Shown piece by piece: positions 36,332 through 44,482 of a DNA stretch of 64,000 nucleotides. Numbering within the stretch: position 1 is the stretch's first letter; every line of letters starts with the position of its first letter. The position numbers and the translations under genes are program-made. Location of the stretch: positions 1 through 64,000 of the forward strand of contig NZ_JAHWGU010000007.1 in NCBI RefSeq assembly GCF_020873875.1, given 5' to 3'. The notes below the pieces were generated by a model, which was not told the DNA's origin, made no database searches, and was given only the letters and a program-made list of their open reading frames with translations. The DNA comes from Actinoplanes sp. DH11. GTDB lineage: Bacteria > Actinomycetota > Actinomycetes > Mycobacteriales > Micromonosporaceae.

Positions 36332-36356
36332 GTTTCCCCATTCATTCCCCGGGTAG
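36332..36356 (+). promoter_or_regulatory. SigB-type promoter, rightward
   Basis: GTTT (36332-36335), 15 bases, GGGTAG (36351-36356). It is a near-perfect match to GTTT-N14/15-GGGTA and lies 28 bases before the hemerythrin ATG. The two promoters are divergent and do not overlap. Confidence 0.7.
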
Positions 36357-36383
36357 AGACCACCTCGGACGAGGGAGTGAGCC

Positions 36384-36980
36384 ATGGCCACTGATGCCGT
36401 ATCGCTGATCAAGAACGACCACCGCCGGATGGAGAAGCTGTTCGCTGAGCTCAAGGCCGCCGGTGACGGGGACCGCCGTGCGCTGGTGGAGGAGATCCAC
36501 GCCCGGCTCAGCGCGCACTCCCGCGCCGAGGAGACCGAGGTGTACCCGGTCCTCGCCAAGGCAGCCGGGGAAGAGGACGAAGCAGAGCACGGCACCCACG
36601 AACACCGCGAAGCCGAACACAAGCTGCGCAAAGTCCGCAACCTGATCGGCTCCCCCCACTTCGGCCAGGCGCTCGACGAGTTCGTCGCCGCCGTCGCCCA
36701 CCACGTGCAAGAGGAGGAGTCCGAACTGCTTCCGGCCATCGAGAAGGGCGTCGGCAAGAAGGACCTCGAACGACTCGGCGCGGCCTTCGAGCTGATCCGC
36801 CTCGAAGAGCTGAACGCCAGTGGGTACGACCAGGCAGCCGGATCCATCCCGCCCGGCACCGACGACCTGGCTGAATCGACCCGCGACGAGCTCTACCGCA
36901 AGGCGCAGAAGGCCGACATCCCTGGCCGGTCACACATGAACAAGAACGAGCTGATCGAGGCGCTCCGCGAGCAGGATTGA
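36384..36980 (+). CDS. hemerythrin with C-terminal Rho-N/SAP-like domain
   Basis: A 198-residue protein. Residues 1-145 form an HHE hemerythrin-like domain (VSLIKNDHRRMEKLF, LSAHSRAEETEVYPVL, VAAVAHHVQEEESELLPAI). The last 40 residues (TRDELYRKAQKADIPGRSHM, then NKNELIEALREQD) resemble a Rho N-terminal or SAP helix-extended-helix motif that binds nucleic acid. ATG behind GAGGGAG. Expressed from the SigB-type promoter at 36332-36356 and divergent from the ferritin-like operon. Confidence 0.85.
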   Translation: MATDAVSLIKNDHRRMEKLFAELKAAGDGDRRALVEEIHARLSAHSRAEETEVYPVLAKAAGEEDEAEHGTHEHREAEHKLRKVRNLIGSPHFGQALDEFVAAVAHHVQEEESELLPAIEKGVGKKDLERLGAAFELIRLEELNASGYDQAAGSIPPGTDDLAESTRDELYRKAQKADIPGRSHMNKNELIEALREQD

Positions 36981-37021
36981 CGCCGGCCGCGTCCGTCGCT
37001 CGCCGGCACGGTGCTGTCTGG

Positions 37022-37217
37022 TTACGGCTGGGGCTGCATGAGCTGTCGCGGAAAGTACAGCCGGACCGAGGTCCGGCCGGGCGCCCAGGACATCGCGGCC
37101 ATGTCGGCGAGTTGACGGGCCAGCCACAGACCACGGCCACCGGTGACCGCCGCGAGCGGATGAGGGCGGTGGTAGCCGGCCGTGGCCGGGATCGGCTGGT
37201 TTCCCGCGTCGTCGCAT
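37022..37217 (-). pseudogene. RsbW-like ATPase C-terminal fragment
   Basis: The minus strand reads VVQCDDAGNQPIPATAGYHR, GGRGLWLARQLADMAAM and LYFPRQLMQPQP, then TAA. This matches the end of the MEDS-ATPase at 28232-29236 (VQCDDAGAETIP, GGRGLWLARQLADVV). It is cut at about 37217, where a phosphatase tail begins on the opposite strand. Confidence 0.8.
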
Positions 37218-37221
37218 TGGA

Positions 37222-37480
37222 CGACATCCCTCTGGTGCTGCCGCCTCACAGCGCCCTCGTGCTCTACACCGACGGCCTGGTCGAGGACCGGCAGTACACC
37301 ATCGATCAGGGGATCGCCGACCTGTGCGCGGCGGTGCGGTCGGCGCCGGCCGGCGACCCGCACGCCCTGATCGATCACATCCTGAACGCCGGTGTCGGGC
37401 CGGCGCCGCGCAGAGACGACGTGGCGGCTTTCAGCATGGACGCCGCACCACCCGCTACTCCGGTTCCTACGCCTCGCTGA
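37222..37480 (+). pseudogene. SpoIIE phosphatase C-terminal fragment
   Basis: The plus strand reads IPLVLPPHSALVLYTDGLVE, then DPHALIDHILNAGVGPAPRRDDVA. These are the last two metal-binding motifs of a SpoIIE/RsbU phosphatase (YTDGLVE and RRDDVA). The domain start is missing. It joins head to head with the ATPase fragment at 37022-37217, so the junction near 37218 marks an inversion or deletion that removed both N-terminal parts. Confidence 0.78.
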
Positions 37481-37499
37481 CCGATCGGCCGGCCGAGCC

Positions 37500-38255
37500 T
37501 CACGCCGCGGCGGCACGCAAGGCGATGCCGATGCCGATGCAATGGGCGGCGAACGCCGCGACCGTGAAGGCGTGGAAGACCTCGTGGAACCCGAACCAGC
37601 GCGGGCTCGGGTCAGGCCGTTTGAGGCCGTAGACCACAGCACCGAGGGTGTAGAGCACCCCACCGAGAAACAGGAACGTGACGACCGGCGCACCGCCGGA
37701 ACGCCAGAACCCGGGCAGGTAGATCACCGCCACCCAGCCCAGGGCTATGTACACCGGCACGTACAGCCAGCGCGGGGCGCCGACCCACAGCACCCGGAAG
37801 GCAACACCGGCCAGCGCACCGCACCACACGATCCACAACAACGTCCGCGCCTGTCCGGGCGGCAGCACGAGCACACAGAACGGCGTGTAGGTGCCCGCGA
37901 TGATGAGGAAGATGTTGGCGTGGTCGAAGCGCCGCAGCACGTTCGCCACTCGCCCGGTCCAGTGGCCGCGGTGATACAGCGCGCTCACGCCGAACAGCAG
38001 CGCCGCCGACAGTGTGAACACCGCTAAGGCCACCCGGGATCTGTCGTCCGGCGACAGCACGGTCAACAGGGCGCCGGCAGCGACGGCCACCGGAAAAGTG
38101 CCGGCATGCAGCCACCCGCGAAGCCGGGGTTTGACCAGGCCACCGAGGTGGTCAAGCCCCTGTTCGACTCGATCTTCGAGTCGAGTCAGACTCGCATCGA
38201 GGCCGGCTGCCGGACGGTCGCCTGCCCGCGCTCGCCAGGCACGGTCCCTACTCAC
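37500..38255 (-). CDS. hemolysin III / TrhA-like membrane protein
   Basis: A 251-residue member of the PAQR/hemolysin III family with about seven membrane helices. Family motifs are SALYHRGHW (His in helix 2), RFDHANIFLIIAGTYTPF and the C-terminal GFHEVFHAFTVAAFAAHCIGI. These His and Asp residues form the metal site of the family; the bacterial role is in membrane-lipid homeostasis. The GTG at 38255 is the start. A weak GGGTAA element lies just upstream. Confidence 0.9.
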   Translation of the reverse strand: MSRDRAWRARAGDRPAAGLDASLTRLEDRVEQGLDHLGGLVKPRLRGWLHAGTFPVAVAAGALLTVLSPDDRSRVALAVFTLSAALLFGVSALYHRGHWTGRVANVLRRFDHANIFLIIAGTYTPFCVLVLPPGQARTLLWIVWCGALAGVAFRVLWVGAPRWLYVPVYIALGWVAVIYLPGFWRSGGAPVVTFLFLGGVLYTLGAVVYGLKRPDPSPRWFGFHEVFHAFTVAAFAAHCIGIGIALRAAAA

Positions 38256-38371
38256 GTCACCGGCGTTACCCAGCCGAACGGCATTGATAACCGGTCGGGC
38301 GCAAGCGTGTCCCGATGGGCATGACGCGACCCGAAGTAGGAGGCGCCCGGACGTCCCGAACCCACGTAGGC

Positions 38372-38608
38372 CTACCGTCCACCGGGGGATTGTCTCGGCC
38401 GTGGTGACAGGTTGTCGGCGCGCCGGGCGATATCTCTGGCTTCGGTGGTGACGGCGTCACCGAGACGGTCCAGCCGTTCGGCGGTGGCGTCATCCGGCGA
38501 CGCATCGGCGCTGCGATGCAAAGTCTGCTCGGCGCGTTCCAGCGCCTCGGCCGTGTCATGCATCGTCTGCGCGGTTCTGCGAGAATCGATCACTGGTTCG
38601 GAAGCCAT
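38372..38608 (-). CDS. small helical hypothetical protein
   Basis: A 78-residue soluble, helical, acidic/Arg-rich protein (TAQTMHDTAEALERAEQTLH, then RLDRLGDAVTTEARDIARRA). ATG start with TAAGG upstream. No known family. The composition suits a short coiled coil. Confidence 0.55.
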   Translation of the reverse strand: MASEPVIDSRRTAQTMHDTAEALERAEQTLHRSADASPDDATAERLDRLGDAVTTEARDIARRADNLSPRPRQSPGGR

Positions 38609-38817
38609 GAGCCAGCCTTACCCACCGAATCGGTCGCCTCACCACCCCGACCACTGCTGCGCGGGTAACTCGGAGGGCGTATGACATCGACCGTCGCACT
38701 GCTCGACGGGAGCGCCCGAGCCGCGGAACGGCTCACAGCGCCACGCGTGGTCGTACCCCTCTGGCTCGTGGCGGCGACCTATCGCCGGCTTGTGGCATGC
38801 CGTCCGCTGGATCCGTG

Positions 38818-40065
38818 TCAGCTGACGGCGTTGAGGGGGGCCCGGTTGTCGGACTCCGGCAGTTCGGTGTCGGAGTTGTCCGGTGCCGGGCTGATCCACC
38901 GGGCGAGCAGCACGGTGGCGTCGTCCTGCAGGCAGTCGTCCTGATGGTCGAGGATAGCGTGGACCAGCCGGCGGCTGGTCTCCGGCAGCGGCAACTGGTC
39001 GGCGATGGCCTTGACCGTGAAGTCGACGAGCCGGTCGATACCGAACGGCTCGCCGTCACTGGACCGGGCCTCGATGATGCCGTCGGTGTAGAGCAGCACG
39101 TGATCGCCCCGTTCCAGGGCCTCCTCGACGACGACCGGCGGCCGGTGGTGACCGAGCGAGACCGGCAGGGCCGTCGGCGTGGGCAGTATCTTGACCGCTT
39201 TGCCCCGGCGGATGACCACACCGCTGGGATGGCCGGCCGAGATGACGCGCAGGACTCCGGTGCGCTGGTCGAGTTCGGCGAGCACCGCGGTGATCAGGCC
39301 CCACCGGTCATGGTCCTGGACGGCCCGGTCGATGTGGTGGTAGGTACCGATCAGGTCGAGGCCGGAGCGGCGGGCGTTGCGGTAGGCCGCCAGTGCGAGC
39401 GAGGCCAGCATGACCGCCCGCATGCCGCCCGCGGAGCCGTGACCGACGGCGTCGAACAGCGCCAGGTGGGCGATGTCGCCGTTGATGGCGTAGTCGAACG
39501 CGTCACCGCCGACGTCGTAGCACGGCTCCAGCACTCCACTGATCATCAGATGGCCGGTGGAGAACGTCAGCGGCGGCAACTGGGCGCGCAGCATCTCCGC
39601 GGCCAGGCCCATCGGCTCGCGGCGACGTAGCCGTTCGATAGTGTCGCTGTATAGGTCACGGGTCACCACCAGCTCGGCCAGCAGGGCCGCCACCGTCGCG
39701 CAGTCCTCCACGGTCGGCTCGTCGGCCGGGCCGGCCAGGACGACCTCGAGGATGCCGAGGCGTTCGGCACCGTTGGTCAGCGGCACCCACAGCCTGACGC
39801 CGTCGGGTTCGGCGTCGCTCACGCACGCGGCGACCGTGGTGAACGCGCGGCCCGCGAAAGTGCCGTCGATCATGAACCGGTCACGGGCCGGAGCATCCCC
39901 GGCCACCAAAGGCAGAAGCTCGCGCTGCTGATGATCCACCAAATAGATGATCATGGCGGTAGCGCCGACGAGCGGGGCCGCCCGCATCGCCATCTGCGGA
40001 AGGTCGTCCGGCCGTGCATGGTGCGACTGCCGCAGCAACCGGCCCAGGGCTTCGATCCCACTCAC
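38818..40065 (-). CDS. GAF-SpoIIE/PP2C serine phosphatase, paralogue
   Basis: A 415-residue protein with the same layout as 26822-28114: a GAF-like sensor (LGRLLRQSHHARPDDL, MIIYLVDHQQRELLPL, RLWVPLTNGAERLGILEVV) and a SpoIIE phosphatase (CYDVGGDAFDYAI, LFDAVGHG, VLLYTDGIIEAR, LQDDATVLL). The two differ mainly at the ends, so they arose by duplication. The GTG at 40065 has an excellent RBS (AGGAGGGG, 9 bases upstream), which decides the start. Probable target: one of the STAS proteins in the island. Confidence 0.92.
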   Translation of the reverse strand: MSGIEALGRLLRQSHHARPDDLPQMAMRAAPLVGATAMIIYLVDHQQRELLPLVAGDAPARDRFMIDGTFAGRAFTTVAACVSDAEPDGVRLWVPLTNGAERLGILEVVLAGPADEPTVEDCATVAALLAELVVTRDLYSDTIERLRRREPMGLAAEMLRAQLPPLTFSTGHLMISGVLEPCYDVGGDAFDYAINGDIAHLALFDAVGHGSAGGMRAVMLASLALAAYRNARRSGLDLIGTYHHIDRAVQDHDRWGLITAVLAELDQRTGVLRVISAGHPSGVVIRRGKAVKILPTPTALPVSLGHHRPPVVVEEALERGDHVLLYTDGIIEARSSDGEPFGIDRLVDFTVKAIADQLPLPETSRRLVHAILDHQDDCLQDDATVLLARWISPAPDNSDTELPESDNRAPLNAVS

Positions 40066-40456
40066 TGCACCCCTCCTGACTGTGACGCCAGAGGCAGTGT
40101 GTCGCACGCGGGCCTGTCATGCCGAACCGGAGGACATACGTCACCCGGCACCGGCGCCTGCAGCTCACCCCCGTCAAGCCGCTGCCGATGGGAAAGGCAG
40201 CAGAGCACACCAGGCGAAAGGTGAAGGGCCCAGCGGCAGCGCGAACACCGCCCCGCGCCCCGGCCTGCAGCGCCGCCCCAGCGAACGCCGGCCACCGCTC
40301 CCGCCACACCGCAGTCTCAAGATCATCGGCCAGAACCGGGCCACCTATGCCTAAGGCATCCCGGCACAGGCCCTCGCCCAGCAGCAGCTGCAACTGCTCC
40401 GCCCCCTGGCTGAGGGGCGTCACTGGCATAGCGCACCTGCTGCGCCGTGCCGGCCA
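40066..40456. other. stretch without convincing gene
   Basis: Several overlapping high-GC frames are open on both strands but none has an RBS plus recognisable protein. It carries the promoter of the phosphatase at 38818-40065. Confidence 0.3.
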
Positions 40457-40582
40457 TCACCGCCACGCCCACACCCTGCAGGTCTGGGAATGCGCCACAC
40501 ACGCCCGGCACAACTCGTCCACGTCCGGACCATGTGCGGCCACCAGCCGAGCCACCCGAGGCCACCGGCCATCACTATCCAT
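40457..40582 (-). CDS. very small Cys-containing peptide (tentative)
   Basis: A 41-codon frame (MDSDGRWPRVARLVAAHGPD, then VDELCRACVAHSQTCRVW). The AAHGPD...CRAC pattern resembles short actinobacterial peptides with a Cys pair, but there is no RBS at the ATG and an upstream start is possible. Low certainty. Confidence 0.25.
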   Translation of the reverse strand: MDSDGRWPRVARLVAAHGPDVDELCRACVAHSQTCRVWAWR

Positions 40583-40724
40583 CACGACCACGGCCGGGCC
40601 CGCACGTGCACACACCGATCGGCCACCATGACCGCAACCTCTGAACCTGCCCCGGGGCAACAGCACTAATTCTGACGCCGGCACCACGAGAGCCGGCATC
40701 CCACCGAAACAGCACCCACCACAC

Positions 40725-41165
40725 CTACGACGTCGCGGTGGCCGGCGCCGGCTGCACGCCGCTGCGGTCAGACTCCCGCTCACAACGCGACAGCCGCGCC
40801 GACCCCGCCATCTCGGCGTCGATCTCGGCCTGCACGTCAGCGGCCGGAGCGTGCTCGCTCATGGCTCTACCGTGCACCTTGAGGGCGCCACGGTCGAGGC
40901 GTTCTCGCTGGCGACATACATTCAACAGGGCAGTGCTGTGGGTCAGAGCATGCTCGTCTGCCTGCTGGTCCTGTATGGCGCGGTCGAGTAGGCCCACGGC
41001 TCGGTGCTGCGCACGCGAGATGGCGAGCAGAATCGCGATGGGATCCAGCCGCCGTTGCTGAGGATGCACCCGAGGTTTCAGCTCCACCGGCCCGAAGGTT
41101 ATGGCCGACGCGTCAAATCGCGCGCGTTGCCAATGGTGGCCGATCCACCGTGACGGCGACGCCAC
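40725..41165 (-). CDS. hypothetical helical protein (tentative)
   Basis: A 146-residue frame with helical, charged segments (LDPIAILLAISRAQHRAVGLL, AIQDQQADEHALTHSTALLN, APAADVQAEIDAEMAGSARL). Reads like a real soluble protein over residues 40-135. The GTG at 41165 lacks a clear RBS and the first 30 residues look random, so a later start is likely. No family recognised. Confidence 0.4.
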   Translation of the reverse strand: MASPSRWIGHHWQRARFDASAITFGPVELKPRVHPQQRRLDPIAILLAISRAQHRAVGLLDRAIQDQQADEHALTHSTALLNVCRQRERLDRGALKVHGRAMSEHAPAADVQAEIDAEMAGSARLSRCERESDRSGVQPAPATATS

Positions 41166-41973
41166 GACGTTTCGTTTGGTGACGAGTGAAATCCGGTTCT
41201 CCAGCGGTCATCGGTAGCGGTGCTCCCTCAAAGTAGGCGGTCAACGCGCGAACCGCGCATACGAAATCGCCTCGACTTCATGCCTACCCGGCACACCGGG
41301 TGAACACCTCCCGCCGCATGAAACCTCGGGACGGGGCCGTCAGCGGACACGGCAGACACCGCGATCGCCGACGGCGCCCTCGTGGACACCAGCTACCAGC
41401 ACGCCCTGGCCTACCGCGCCCTGGACCAGATCGTCCATGCCTTGCCCGGTCCGCCAGCGGACCGAGATCCACGCCAGCTCGGCCAGCAGGTAGAACGCGC
41501 AGGCCTGAGCCTGCTCGTCGCCCATCACGGACAGCAGTTCCTCTGCACCGGCGGCGCGCTCCACCGGGACTACCACGAACGACTCGGGACAACCGCAGCC
41601 AACTTCCGCACCCAGCCACCACCCACGATCATGGACTTACCCGCCGGGACAGGACCGCCGAACCAGGCGAAGATCACCGTACGGGCGTTCGTGTCATCGA
41701 GGTGTCGCGATCGTCCATGTTGGAGGAAGCTGCGCATCGACGTTCGGCATCGCCGACGAAGAGGCCTGTCACGTCGAGATCGGATTGCTCAGGCCATGAA
41801 CGCCCTGCTCAACCGGGGGTGGTGAAAGCGAGGCCGATTCAGGCGGAAGGTTCAAGGACCTACGAGCACGAGCAGGCCACGAAGATCGGCCTGAGTCGCC
41901 GGGCTAAACCGTACGCACGTACGTGCAAAAACACGTGTCGCGTCGCCACGAAATCATCAATGTCGACGAATGC
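41166..41973. other. gene-poor stretch at island right end
   Basis: About 800 bases with overlapping short frames on both strands. None has domain-like features or a good RBS, so it is best read as decayed DNA next to the attachment site. Confidence 0.35.
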
Positions 41974-41998
41974 AAAAGGCCAGCTAAACTGGCCTTTT
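41974..41998. terminator. bidirectional terminator at right att site
   Basis: AAAAGGCCAG (41974-41983), 5-base loop, CTGGCCTTTT (41989-41998). The U-run forms on either strand. It lies 5 bases beyond the tRNA 3' end on the minus strand, where a tRNA terminator belongs. Confidence 0.85.
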
Positions 41999-42003
41999 GT
42001 TAA

Positions 42004-42042
42004 GTCGGGCTGACAGGATTTGAACCTGCGACCCCTTGACCC
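42004..42042 (-). repeat. attachment-site copy 2: tRNA-Pro 3' half
   Basis: Identical over 39 bases to 2833-2871. The minus strand reads from the anticodon loop to the tRNA-Pro 3' end. Beyond the repeat (42043 onward) the sequence diverges inside the anticodon loop, and no D-arm or 5' acceptor strand is present. So this is an att site and not a working tRNA gene. Confidence 0.88.
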
Positions 42043-42086
42043 GCAGCCAAGGAGTCGGCGCAAGTGCCCGATTCGCGGCATAAGAA

Positions 42087-42824
42087 TTAACTTGGGCGGC
42101 GTCTTTTGAAAATTCTCCCTTCCTTCGGCTTGCCTGGATCAGCCAGCACGCCTTCAAGGAAGTACTTGCAAGGGAAAATTCTTTCATGCGTATCGCCGGC
42201 GATGTCTACAACCCTTACGCGGATGTCGAGACGCTTGATGACATGAAGGACGCTCTGACTGAACCAGCAGACTTCCGTGCCAGCTGCGTAATTGCTGACC
42301 GGGAGAGGACCTCCGCGTGTCAAGTACTTGACATAATAGTCGACTTCGCTTTTCATTCCCCGCTTTCGTAAGATCTGAGCCAATCGCACGAAGTCAACGA
42401 AGTCGCTATCCGTGGGCAGTCGATCGGCATCCTCGAAGGAGATATGGTAGTCGAATTTTTCGATCACCGGCACTCCTGGTCCTGCGTTGACCGCGCGGAG
42501 TATCCACTTGCTTGTGCTTTCGCGAGTGTGACCGTCTTCAGGATCGATAGCGATGCCTAGAGCGGGACGCATCGCTCTCGCCCACTGGAGGCGGGTCAAC
42601 AGTAGGCCAGCACCAACGCCGATCAGAGTAAACGATGTGGATCGTTCCATGACGGAGAACTGAATCGTGGTTGCGTTCAGGCGGTAAACCTCCCAGATCG
42701 CATTCAAGGCGAGCAAGAATATGATAACGATCGGAAGTCGAGTAAAAAGGGGCGAGCGACGAACTGTTCGCTGCTGCGCGAAATCGAGTTCCGCGGTTGA
42801 ATGGTTCGCGATCAAGCCTTTCAT
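42087..42824 (-). CDS. two-helix membrane protein of foreign composition
   Basis: A 245-residue protein. Two hydrophobic helices lie at about 28-47 (LFTRLPIVIIFLLALNAIW) and 62-80 (STSFTLIGVGAGLLLTRL). A cytosolic domain of about 160 residues follows (WILRAVNAGPGVPVIEKFDYHI, RKRGMKSEVDYYVKYL, ERIFPCKYFLEGVL). It is clearly richer in A+T and in Lys/Ile than its neighbours, so it is probably a recent import with the element to the right of att copy 2. It ends 45 bases from that repeat. No family recognised. Confidence 0.65.
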   Translation of the reverse strand: MKGLIANHSTAELDFAQQRTVRRSPLFTRLPIVIIFLLALNAIWEVYRLNATTIQFSVMERSTSFTLIGVGAGLLLTRLQWARAMRPALGIAIDPEDGHTRESTSKWILRAVNAGPGVPVIEKFDYHISFEDADRLPTDSDFVDFVRLAQILRKRGMKSEVDYYVKYLTRGGPLPVSNYAAGTEVCWFSQSVLHVIKRLDIRVRVVDIAGDTHERIFPCKYFLEGVLADPGKPKEGRIFKRRRPS

Positions 42825-43416
42825 CTCTCGCCGCCTTCCCGAGATGGGTGATGCATCTCATGTTGCCATACGTGAGCAAGATATTTTATTCGCTCGTAAA
42901 GACGAAACGGCAAGGCGAAGGCGGCTACCCCGAGGGGATGCCGTTCCGTGCGATCTCGGGCTTCAGATCGTCATACGAATCACTGGAAAAGAACCCGCTT
43001 GCTTGATCTTGCATTTCGCCGGTCCACTGACGTGGTGTTTTTGCGATGCCCTCTCATCGGCAGATCCGGACGTTGGGCGCCGGTGACGGCGCGTCACAGC
43101 GGCCGAGTGAACACCGGCTCCGTACGGACGGGGTGAAGCAACACCACCCGCAGCGCCGGCTCCCTCAGACCCAAGCCATCCGCTCGCGCCCTGCTGTCCG
43201 CGCCGGCCGCGCCCTCCCGGGCCGTTCCACAGCTATGGAAGTGGAACGGTGCCGAAGAGCGATGCCGGACAGGATGCTGCGGCGCTTGGTGCGGTACGTG
43301 CGGATCGCTCCTGGTGTGTCGTGCGGCCCTTGGCCACTCGATGGGGGTTTTCCGTCCCGGGCCTTGCCGGGAGGCCGTACCGTGCTCGCCGGATCACTCC
43401 GAGCTGAGGGAGAGTC
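42825..43416. other. intergenic region with inverted repeat
   Basis: About 590 bases without a convincing gene. It contains a perfect 9-base inverted repeat CCGTTCCAC (43222-43230) and GTGGAACGG (43241-43249), a possible operator or hairpin upstream of the lipoprotein gene. Confidence 0.4.
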
Positions 43417-43881
43417 GTGCGGGCACGTCAGATATGGGGAACGGCCGCCGCTGTGGCGGTGGCGGGCATGGTGATCGCATGCGGCAGCGGTGGCGCCGGT
43501 GACAGCGACGAGGCGGCTGAGGCTCCGGCCAACGCGACAATGGCAGCCGCCAAGGCGGTAGGCCAAGCTCAAGCCGTCGTCGATGCGATCGACGCGAAGT
43601 GGTCAGCGCCGAACCCGCGAGACACGACTTCCGGGTGCGCCGCGAAGGAGGGCGACACAGGTACAGGCTGCGTTTCCCGCATCACCACCGACGCTGTCAC
43701 CGTAATCGAGCTCGCGAACGAGGGCGACGCCAAGGAGTGGGCCACCACAATGGGTGAGGCGGGCGAGGCGACCCAGGCCGGCCGGTTCGTGCTCACCTGG
43801 AACAGCGAGCAGGAGAAGACCAGCGAGAAGGCCCGGGAGGGTATGGTGTCCATCGCCATGGCGGCCAGCGAAAAGTCTTAA
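43417..43881 (+). CDS. secreted lipoprotein, unknown function
   Basis: A 154-residue lipoprotein. The signal peptide is about 1-21 with lipobox VIACGSG (Cys 22), then an acidic linker (GDSDEAAEAPA) and an Ala/Thr-rich domain with two further Cys (TTSGCAAKEGDTGTGCVSR) likely to pair. GTG start with GAGGGAGAG upstream. No specific family seen. Confidence 0.7.
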   Translation: MRARQIWGTAAAVAVAGMVIACGSGGAGDSDEAAEAPANATMAAAKAVGQAQAVVDAIDAKWSAPNPRDTTSGCAAKEGDTGTGCVSRITTDAVTVIELANEGDAKEWATTMGEAGEATQAGRFVLTWNSEQEKTSEKAREGMVSIAMAASEKS

Positions 43882-43905
43882 CGCGACATACCCGGGCGGG
43901 GTGAG

Positions 43906-44121
43906 CTAGTGGCCCATGATCTCGCGGGCGCGGCGGTAGAACTCCTCTTGCGCATCCGGCGGGGCGTCCAGGTCAACGTGATGCAGGTTGTAATCGCTGT
44001 CCGGCTTCGGATGCTCCGCCGGATGGAAGCCCGCACGGTCGGCCTACTTCGCGACCCACTCGTCATGCCACGCAGCGAGCTCGCGGAGCCGGCGCACCCG
44101 GTCCTCCGACGGCCGCTTTGG
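43906..44121 (-). pseudogene. unidentified gene tail with in-frame stop
   Basis: The minus strand reads PKRPSEDRVRRLRELAAWHD, EWVAK, then TAG (44044-44046), then ADRAGFHPAEHPKPDSDYNL and HHVDLDAPPDAQEEFYRRA to a second stop at 43906. The two parts are in one frame and read as one coherent protein, so the internal TAG looks like a mutated CAG. I do not recognise the family. The upstream part is lost. Confidence 0.5.
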
Positions 44122-44275
44122 TGGTCCCCGGTCGAGGTCGGGCTCGCTGCTCTACGCCGCCCAGGCCGTCTCCATCGACACCCGGGTCCGCATGGTCCAT
44201 CCCGACTGGGACGACCCGCAGGTCAAGGCAGAGGTATAGAAGATCCAGGCCGTGGAACAGCAAGTCCAGCGGTTT

Positions 44276-44420
44276 AGCTTGCCGTTTAACCTCCGGCTCC
44301 AAGCTGCGTCCCCGCGGGCCAGCCCGCTGCGTCATCCAGGGCGACTACGGAGGGTGCCGGCGATCGAGCCGGTGCGGTCGCGGCAAGCCACGACCGCGCG
44401 TTGTCTGCGGCAGGTCCGGA
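44276..44420. repeat. dispersed repeat, copy A
   Basis: About 145 bases, roughly 85 percent identical by eye to 45587-45735, same orientation. Shared blocks include AGCTTGCCGTTTAAC, TGCGTCATCCAGGGCGAC, TGCCGGCGATCGAGCCGG and TGTCTGCGGCAG. No protein is conserved across both copies. Confidence 0.75.
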
Positions 44421-44482
44421 AATCGTTGGCGGAAGGCCGCAGCTCGGACGATGATCCGGTGACCGCTGACGGAAGGGCGAGT

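Noticed and set aside
34694..36394. 566-codon plus-strand frame opposite the ferritin-like gene
   Set aside because: No RBS and no domain; the minus-strand ferritin-like and hemerythrin genes explain the stretch.
42004..42080. Intact tRNA-Pro gene
   Set aside because: Only the anticodon-loop-to-3'-end half is present; no D-arm or 5' acceptor strand follows.
44118..44462. 114-codon plus-strand frame across repeat copy A
   Set aside because: Random Ser/Arg-rich composition, and copy B does not keep the frame.
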